NCBI GenBank assembly: GCA_020081605.1
Contig: JAHREC010000013.1
Coordinates: 2,542,001-2,606,000 of the forward strand
Direction: 5' to 3'
Length of the DNA stretch: 64,000 nucleotides
Source: Albifimbria verrucaria
Taxonomy: Eukaryota > Ascomycota > Sordariomycetes > Hypocreales > Stachybotryaceae
Under the pieces are notes generated by a model. The model worked only from the letters and a program-made list of their open reading frames with translations, was not told the DNA's origin and did no database searches. Below, piece by piece: positions 55,061 through 64,000 of this stretch. Positions within the stretch are counted from its first letter, which is position 1. The number at the start of each line of letters is the position of its first letter. The translations under genes and the position numbers were made by a program.

Positions 55061-55913
55061 TTACGGCCGGTTTAACAATACCATCATCTCTGAAAGTTTC
55101 AACGCAGCTTGTAATGTAGGATGATGTGGAGATCCCCATGCGAACGGGTTTTCCATACGCTGGCACACCTTGCTGCATGCTTTAGACTGCACGGTCGCCA
55201 CGTTACGCGCTGCAAATAACGAAGAAGTAAGTCGATCCAGGTGACTCTTACAATCTGGTTGACAGGCATAATAATTCCTATGCGTTGTCCGGCAGCTCGA
55301 TATCATTGAATTTTCCACTAGGACCCCAATCGCTGACCTCTCTGCAGCATGGAGGAGTTCATCGGGTTTAGGAAGGTTCAACCATTGGTGGCAAGAAATC
55401 ATCTTGGAGGAGTGGGTCTCCTGTATCAATCAATACAAGCATTGAATAATTCATAGCCCCTGGTCTGTCAACCGCAACCTTGAAAGTCGTTGTCCCGACC
55501 AACTTCAATAAAGACGGTACCAGAAGGTGACACAAGAAACCTGTATTGTAGACACCACTACCGAACAAAAGGTCCTCGTAGGAGTATAGATTATCATTTG
55601 TTCCAAAATGAACAGAAACCATGTCGAGAACAGTTTCTACCAGACCCGAACGATGGAAACATTTGCTGGCATAGTCATACCAGCCACGGCAGATGTCCGA
55701 GCAAGCTTACGAAGCAACTACAAAAGAGATCTACTTAGGGATGTCAGCACGGCGGAGGGTACGATAAGGCCGGTCGTTGCGTGATGGCATGGCCAAAATC
55801 CAGTCCGGCTCAGTCTTTGTCTGGGACGACAGGAAAGCTTTCATGATGCGATGGCTAGGCAGGCGACGCCCTTCTCTAGCTGGGAAACCGAGGGGGCCTC
55901 GTACCCCGAACAT
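55061..55913 (-). CDS. Unrecognised protein, probably broken or mis-sequenced
   Basis: I do not recognise the family. Three minus-strand open frames follow one another with protein-like composition: 55913-55731 (GFPAREGRRLPSHRIMKAFL), 55622-55368 (NDNLYSYEDLLFGSGVYNTG ... LVLIDTGDPLLQDDFLPPMV) and 55429-55061 (ELLHAAERSAIGVLVE ... NPFAWGSPHHPTLQAALKL). The last two join naturally around EPS/KPDELL if the frame is shifted near 55375. The first may be linked by an intron with borders near 55735 and 55640. The whole would give about 260-280 residues. It could be a small conserved fungal protein or the remnant of a larger one. It lies 278 bp downstream of the LEU4 stop on the same strand. Confidence 0.35.
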
Positions 55914-56191
55914 AATGTTCTCAAGGCACTGACACTTGAAACCGAAGCGAAGGCTATTCCAGCTCCGAACTTTACCATACTAAATTGTAAAATGTTGAAA
56001 CTAGTAAACGGTCAAGGACCAGACATTCGATCAGTAAACACTCAAGCCAGTGAGATATATCATATCATAGGTATGTAGATGAGTTTTGCCACCAACAGCG
56101 AACCAAGCAATTGCAAAAACCAACTCCGAAGACCCTGCTATCCGTTCCTGCCCAATCTTTCCTTCATTGTTTTCTTTCCTTTTATTCCAAA

Positions 56192-58370
<2,179 letters not shown>

Positions 58371-59852
58371 TTTGAAGAATGACGGAGAGCGCGGGGCAGA
58401 ATCAGATAAGAACAGAGGATAAGATAAGGTAGTATGCAACGTCGTGTCTGAGCTCGAGAAGTGCAAGGTCGAGGATTGATGCAGTGACAGGCAGAGACGG
58501 AATAAAGGGATCCAGAAGAGAAGCTCGAGTCATCCAGACGGATGGGCAGAAGCTTTTTATTCAAAGCTGGCCTGGCCTGGCCTGGCCCGTCGCTGGGCTG
58601 GGCTGGGCTGGCTGGCTGGCTGGCTGGCACTGTACTCTGTCACTGCTACCTGGACATGGAGAAATCTGGATGCAGGATGGAGGGGCCTCCTCGTCATAAT
58701 TCTCCTCCCCGGTCCCCTCTGCTGCAGCAAATGGTGGGGCTTGCATGAAATAGCTACAGTACATAGTAACTGCCTTCCGGTCGGCAGCGCCAGCGAAGCA
58801 GCCTGCGACCTGCGACCTGCAACCTGCAACCACAGCGCACTGAGAATTAAGCAACACCCAGCCACCAACCAGAGGCCACCCATATTGCCCTCCCCAACTC
58901 GTCACTCAAAACGCCCCTCGAGGCCCTGAATGGGGAACCGGGGGCTGCGCACCGGCCCGGTTATCGGCCTCTCCATTTCAATACTCTCTCAGCCCTCATC
59001 CCGTAAAACCGGTTTGGCTCCGTCAACCACAGCGCAAAGGCGCATCTATATTGCCCCTTTCGTAGGGCCCAGAGTCGGATCAATAACGTCACGATCCTTC
59101 CAATTGAGAATAATCTCATCGACTATTTCTTTCCTGCAGCACCGTGTGTGTGTGTATATTGGCCGTCGTGCATGCATGTCACACACGATGTCCAAGCCTA
59201 GCGGAGGCAATGGACGAACGACAAACCACGATATCTCATGACTGTGGGTACCTCCGCATGGGAATTTACACCTTGACATTGATCGTCGAGCCCATTCCAT
59301 CCATTCCTGCCTTGCTCTTCCGGTGCCATTCTCCGCTCTCCTCCTGTCTCCTCTCAGAATAGCCTGCCGGTCCGGATGCCTGAACGGCTTAATGCCCTCT
59401 GGACGCTCCCTCACCGCCATCGGCATACGACCTCACCACCATGTGCCTCTCGAACCAGCCAATCTCGCCATCCCATCACAAACTGAGAGTGGGAATTACC
59501 TCACGTGTTTCTTGGAAGAGGAAAGAGAAGCATAGGCAAACACGTATTCGATGCCGCCATACCGCTTGCTGAAGCAATCAACATATCTCGTAATTCGTTA
59601 TGTTTGACATGACATGACATGACTTGGCCTCCGCCAGACGTTCGTAACCAGACAAGTCCTCATACGTACATGCGCCCAAAAGCGGTCCTCTGCATGCCTA
59701 GCCCAGGGCTCCCAAAGGAAAAGAGAAAACAAAACCCCTCCAGAGATGCCTATTCAATTCTATCCAAGCAGAACAGTTCAAATGAGAGCCCGCTGTATCC
59801 TGTAACCTGACACGCCTTATAACCACGCCAAAAGGACGGTTGCGAGTGGCCC
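58371..59852. other. Intergenic with GGCTG microsatellite
   Basis: The LEU4 promoter region lies at the left. At about 58565-58630 there is a run of CTGGC/TGGGC pentamers and GGCT tetramers. At about 59140-59158 there is a short GT run, and at about 59605-59622 an ATGAC pentamer run. No gene was recognised. Confidence 0.5.
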
Positions 59853-61579
59853 CTAGCGGTAGTAAACACGTCCCGGCTTGCGGCTGTCGTAGATGAACTC
59901 GCGCTCCGTGACATGCTCGTCGTCCCAGCCACTAGATGGCTGTCGGCCGTGGTGGTGATGGTGGGAATGGCGGTGGCGATGACGGTCATAGTCGATGTCT
60001 CTCTCCCACTCGATCTCACGGACACGGTCCTTTCGAACCCTACGAATACGCTCGGTAAGCTCAGTCAGGCGGAGCACATCGTCCTATAAGTTCGTTAGTT
60101 TATGATGCAGAAAAGCGCAGCCAAGACGAGTAGAGGAACCACTTACATATCGCAGGTAATCCATGATGTAAAAGAACCACTTCGTCTCCTCGTAATCATA
60201 GCCCAACTCCTCGATCGCCTCTCGACAGACCAGATCCTTGGTAATTTCAGTCCACATCTCCTTTGGTGGTGGGGGCGGTGGTGGTGCCGTCGTCCTGGTG
60301 ATTCTGCGATCGGTAATCTTTTCAATATCGATTTCCTTCTCCCGGTCGTAAACCGACACGCTTGTCGTTCGCTCGCGCTCGCGAGGAGGGGAGGAGGTGA
60401 CGGCGCTCTGGCAACAACACCACCATCTCTCCGGAATGAACTGAGTTCGCCTCACGCCGCTGTACTTCGACCATGTCGTGTCGGTACTAGCTCCTCCCAC
60501 ACCGTCCATCCTAACACGCTCAGTTCCGGGAGGGACATCTACAATGGTCCAGTCCTTGGTGGCACCACCCCAGGCTTCACCCATGCGGCCGCGTGAGTCG
60601 ATTTTAGACGTGATGTACTCGGCCTCCTCATCCATAGGAGAGCCCAGGGAGCAGCGGAATGCGCGCGGCGTCGTCCTGCTGAGTGATCGTCGATTCTCAA
60701 ACGATCCGTGTCACGACGAATGACAATCTCGTCATCGTGGTAGCGGGATCGTCGCTCACGGCTCCTGGAGCGATCACGGGTGACAGAGCGGTGAATGTCA
60801 ACCTCCGTTCGGTTCTTTGACAGAGAGATATCAATGTCTGTCTCTCTCTCTCGTGTGCGAGTGCGTGGTGCTGGAGGTGGGCTTGGGGGCCTAGCTTTGA
60901 TGACACCTATCCGACGGTTAGCATTTGGTTCGATACCGCTGAATCAAATAGACTCATACCATGATCAATGTCGGTGTAGTGAGTAATCACATTTCTTTCG
61001 ATAGTAGGTCCACGGACAACAGGAGGTGGCGATGGTGAGGGTGAAGGAGATGGAGCTCGGTCGCGCTCGCGCTCAATTATGCGAGTGCGTATGTGCTCAT
61101 GCTCTCGCTCAACTGGAGACGGTGACCTCTCGCGGCGTTCTACGTAGCGAACCACTCGAGGAGAAGGCGACCTTCGACGGACAACGGATGGGCTCCTGAC
61201 TCGCTCGCGCTCCACGACTCGGGTTCGGGAACGTTCATGCTCATGCTCGTGATCATGGAGATGGGGGCGACACACTCTTTGCGCGCCTGACGATACGCTC
61301 CTCTCTAACGCGGACCGGGCTGGGATCTCTGACGTGCCGGTCAAAGGTCTCAACGTCTCGCTTGCGAAGCACCATGGGTCCAGCCTCTGTTCTTCGGGCA
61401 TCCTCGCGGAGGAAAGCAGGCATGCGATCCCCTTCCCTTTCCCGTTCCCGGATGCGAACGTCTACTTCATTTCGAGATCGCCGGTAATCCACGTCGTCCA
61501 GTTCCACGGCGGGCCTGCGGGGTGCCGGGTAGTAGTCGCGCTCCTCGAACTCGGTAGTCCTGGGGCCTCGGCTCGACAT
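59853..61579 (-). CDS. DUF8035 protein with RS/RE-rich low-complexity region
   Basis: The protein starts MSSRGPRTTEFEERDYYPAP and is very rich in Arg/Glu/Ser (RSRTRVVERERVRSPS, SPSPSPSPPPVV), like splicing-related RS/RE proteins. The conserved C-terminal domain (KEMWTEITKDLVCREAIEEL, GYDYEETKWFFYIMDYLRY, DDVLRLTELTERIRRVRKD) matches what I know as the fungal DUF8035 domain. Its function is not established. The tail has HRHSHHHHHGR and ends KPGRVYYR. Intron 60908-60959 has good borders, and another lies between YLRY and DDVLRL (about 60086-60147). The frame changes at G5 61263-61267 (two bases short) and near 60628 (CC). A disturbed stretch near 60385-60440 reads better as DGGVVARAPSPPP. RNA metabolism is a guess from composition only. 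Confidence 0.8.
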
Positions 61580-62835
61580 GTTGGGCTAGAATTTGAAGAC
61601 TGATGTGTGGGAAGCGCTCGTCAGATGCTCTGGCTGGGCTTGATGCCCTTCACAGGAGATTGAAGCGGGGTTCTGCAAATTTCAACCACGTATTGTCGTG
61701 TCGCGATGATGTCACACACTGAGAGATCTGTTACAGCGCAGCGAGAGCGCTTTCGTGGAGAAGAGCAACGAAGCTGCGCGGGCACTGAAAACAAAACGAA
61801 CAGAATGACAGAGAAGGGGAGGAAAATGAAAGGTAGAGAAGAAGAGACCCAGAAAAGCGAGCCTCGCGTTAGCAGGCGGGGGCTGTGAGGTGGTGACAAG
61901 GCAGAACCAGGGTCAGATCAAGACAAGGGTTGGCCTACGTCGTCATACCGCAGCCGCCGCGTTTATCTGAAGCCAGCTATAGGTACCTGAACTAGCTGTC
62001 TAGGCGGCCCAAATGAGGGTCTTGACAGGCGGCAAAAATGGATTCAACAATAAAGCCCCTTTGTGTTTAAAATGTTGTTGCGAGACTAAATGTTTGATAT
62101 GTACGAATCTCAGAGTTCATGTGCGCTGCGTGGATGTTTGTGGTGGATGCTTCAAAGAGTCAGCGATGTCTTGCCCGAATCTCACATGGGTATCACACAA
62201 AGATGCCCACCCACTCTTCTTGCGCACAGAGTGATTTTGGCCCGGCGGAGGGAAGGGCATTGATGACGGGCTTTGGTCTCAGACTCAGCCAAGGAGCGGT
62301 TTCTCCAGCGGCTCTTCGAGCCCCCTGTCCCCTGCCCTGCGACCGTCCCAGCTGATGGCTGCCCAATCACCCGACCTAGTCGCCTGCGCACAACCAGCCA
62401 TTTCGGATGACGGCGGCGGGCGACTTGATCGTTGGGACAAATCATGACCATCTCAGGGCCTATTGGAGGCCGCAGCTAGGCTGTCACTGTTGCCAAACAC
62501 ATGTAGCTGCTTGTATGCGGATGGGCCGATATTGCGCAGGCGAAGTAGCTTGAGCCGTGACTTGCATGATATTCCACTTCAAGCCGCAGCTCTAGGCAGT
62601 GCAGCGAACGGAGATTACATAGTGGTTAGAAAGAAAATCGAACCCCGAAATCCTAGGTACCCATAACAAAGGCGCAAGGACAAAACATCAAGCTAAAGAG
62701 GTGACGAAAAATTAGAAGCAGTCAAGGTGAGGGAAGAGAGAAAAGGACTCGTCCATTTGGTAGAAATGGTAAATGATAATGGGCAGGATTCGTTCATAGA
62801 AGCTGGTGCAAAAAGACGTCATCCGCAAAAGAGAA
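61580..62835. other. Intergenic, no gene seen
   Basis: This contains the promoter of the DUF8035 gene. No protein family or RNA was recognised apart from the tRNA that follows. Confidence 0.5.
62827..62830 (-). terminator. RNA polymerase III T-run after tRNA-Gln
   Basis: Just downstream of the tRNA 3' end the minus strand reads TTCTCTTTTGC; the TTTT is the expected Pol III stop signal. Confidence 0.7.
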
Positions 62836-62921
62836 GGCCCATGCCAGATTCGAACTGGCGTCTTTGGAAGAGAGACAACTCGTATCAAAATCCAACGTCC
62901 TAACCCCTAGACTAATGGGCC
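62836..62921 (-). tRNA. tRNA-Gln (anticodon TTG) with a 15-nt intron
   Basis: On the minus strand the acceptor stem GGCCCAT pairs with ATGGGCC, and the D arm is GTC...GAC. The anticodon stem TTGGA pairs with TCCAA. The T arm is GCCAG-TTCGAAT-CTGGC. The loop reads TTTTGA before an insert, giving anticodon TTG, which reads CAA (Gln). About 15 nt between position 37 and the 3' half of the anticodon arm (TACGAGTTGTCTCTC) fit the canonical tRNA intron position. CCA is not encoded, as expected for a eukaryote. Confidence 0.92.
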
Positions 62922-63592
62922 GAATGGCTTGTGAGAACCAATCGGCCAGGACCGAAGATGTCGAGGCTCTCGCTAATTGGGTATTATGGATCATGTCCAA
63001 AAGCAGTCCTTTGGTCGCGCCAAATTGGGCCTACACAAATTGACATGCCGCTTAAACAATATCGTGACAATGCTTTCAAATGAATATGTGCAATAGCTTC
63101 TTTATGTACTATTGCGGCACGTTATGCTTAGAATTTCGACGCAAATGTTTATTCCAACCGCAATGACGTATATCACTGGGCACGAGATGCGTCAAGCAGG
63201 ACGTCATGGGAAACCCAATCCTCCTTCCCAATCCTCTCTGCAACCTTGCCGCTACCCTATATCACCATCAGCCTGCAACTTTTGTCCAACAATCTGGCAA
63301 GACCTACCCACCTACCTGGCAGCTCATCATTTAGCAAGGGATGCATGTCCTGTTTAAATTGGTTTTAAAATCCACCAGCAAGTGTATTACACCTATAGAT
63401 TCATGCCCTTCACGGTGATTCATCGAGATTCTCATCATGAAATTGCGTGATATTCAGAACGAGTGTACTTATTGCCCATTGCAGACTCCAAATTACAAGT
63501 TAAAAAGACACACCTCTTTCGCCCAACCGCTAGTAAAACCCGTTGTTACCAAACCCATTAATTTTAATTCATCGTGCTTCATTTATTCCTTT
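62922..63592. other. Intergenic, no gene seen
   Basis: This lies between the tRNA and the phosphofructokinase 3' end. No supported feature. Confidence 0.5.
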
Positions 63593-64000
63593 CTACGCAA
63601 GGCCGCGCTTTGTATCCTTGGCGATTAAGCCCGTGAGGCTCTTCTCAGGCTGAGGGTATTCGGGTCTGCCGCCCAACATATCCACCACCTCCTTGATGTC
63701 GAGCCAGTGCGCGGTCTTAGGACGTCGGTTGGGCCAGTCTGTTGCCTTTTCCTCTAGATCCTTCATGGGAGTAAAGACAACCTCAGAACCCTGAATACCA
63801 ATGACTGATGTGCTGGAAGGGTCCTTCTTGACGTGGTTGTGGGCGTTGCACCCGAAACCTTCAAGGTGTTGAATACACTTGATAGCCAGGCGAACTGCAC
63901 GGCATCGATCCATAGGGGATGGTACACCACCCTGTTGAACATGACCAGGGATACTCTCTCGGCTCTCAAAGCGGTCGTGAGCCTCCTCACGAATGATGTT
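63593..64000 (-). CDS. 6-phosphofructokinase, C-terminal end (gene continues beyond window)
   Basis: The frame entering from the right edge reads NIIREEAHDRFESRESIPGH, VQQGGVPSPMDRCRAVRLAI, KCIQHLEGF, VIGIQGSEVVFTPMKDL and TDWPNRRPKTAHWLDIKEVV, then stops at 63593. GHVQQGG-PSP-DR is the signature near the end of the second half of the eukaryotic (tandem-duplicated) phosphofructokinase, the rate-controlling enzyme of glycolysis. Which of the yeast-type subunits (Pfk1 or Pfk2) it matches cannot be decided from the fragment. No frame break is seen in this part. Confidence 0.9.
   Translation of the reverse strand, partial: NIIREEAHDRFESRESIPGHVQQGGVPSPMDRCRAVRLAIKCIQHLEGFGCNAHNHVKKDPSSTSVIGIQGSEVVFTPMKDLEEKATDWPNRRPKTAHWLDIKEVVDMLGGRPEYPQPEKSLTGLIAKDTKRGLA

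Overview
The window is nuclear DNA of a filamentous ascomycete, most likely a Sordariomycete; I cannot name the genus. The evidence is about twenty protein genes, most with one to several short GT-AG introns (about 44-140 bp), plus fungal families: Nbs1, a DUF8035 protein, a Zn2Cys6 regulator, a proteinase K-like S8 protease, F-box proteins and a NACHT-ankyrin NLR. One intron-containing tRNA-Gln gene is present.

Layout. 1-3442: 3' part of an alpha/beta-hydrolase-NACHT-ankyrin NLR. 4372-9567: Nbs1, a cytochrome b5-domain protein and an NmrA-like reductase. 11802-16347: a secreted Thr-rich protein and a Ser/Pro-rich coiled-coil protein. 17200-24914: a DnaJ-X J-protein, an F-box protein, an Ap4A phosphorylase-like protein and squalene synthase. 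26024-27464: a subtilisin. 27465-33426: about 6 kb with no gene I can support. 33427-43351: an F-box protein, GPI mannosyltransferase 1, translin-associated factor X, an alpha/beta hydrolase without the usual serine, an Ada-type repair/AraC protein and a CCC1/VIT metal transporter. 45498-52203: a Zn2Cys6 regulator and importin beta-1. 54303-58370: a lone transposase-like HTH protein, an unrecognised gene and 2-isopropylmalate synthase. 59853-64000: the DUF8035 protein, tRNA-Gln and the C-terminus of phosphofructokinase.

The genes do not form one pathway. They are mostly dispersed housekeeping functions: sterol synthesis, GPI anchors, leucine synthesis, glycolysis, nuclear import and DNA repair. 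Single accessory genes are interspersed (NLR, protease, secreted protein, HTH fragment). I see no secondary-metabolite cluster, virus or complete transposon.

The most important observation is about the sequence itself. Almost every multi-exon gene, including ones essential in yeast (importin beta, GPI14), is interrupted by 1-nt (occasionally 2-nt) frame shifts. At nearly all sites one or two more copies of a base in a run, mostly G/C, would restore a conserved protein. Every case I resolved goes in the deletion direction. This looks like systematic homopolymer under-calling in the assembly rather than mass pseudogenisation. CDS spans below are therefore given start to stop across these sites, and the sites are named in each entry. 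A previously undescribed system is not evident; the best leads are listed in the findings.
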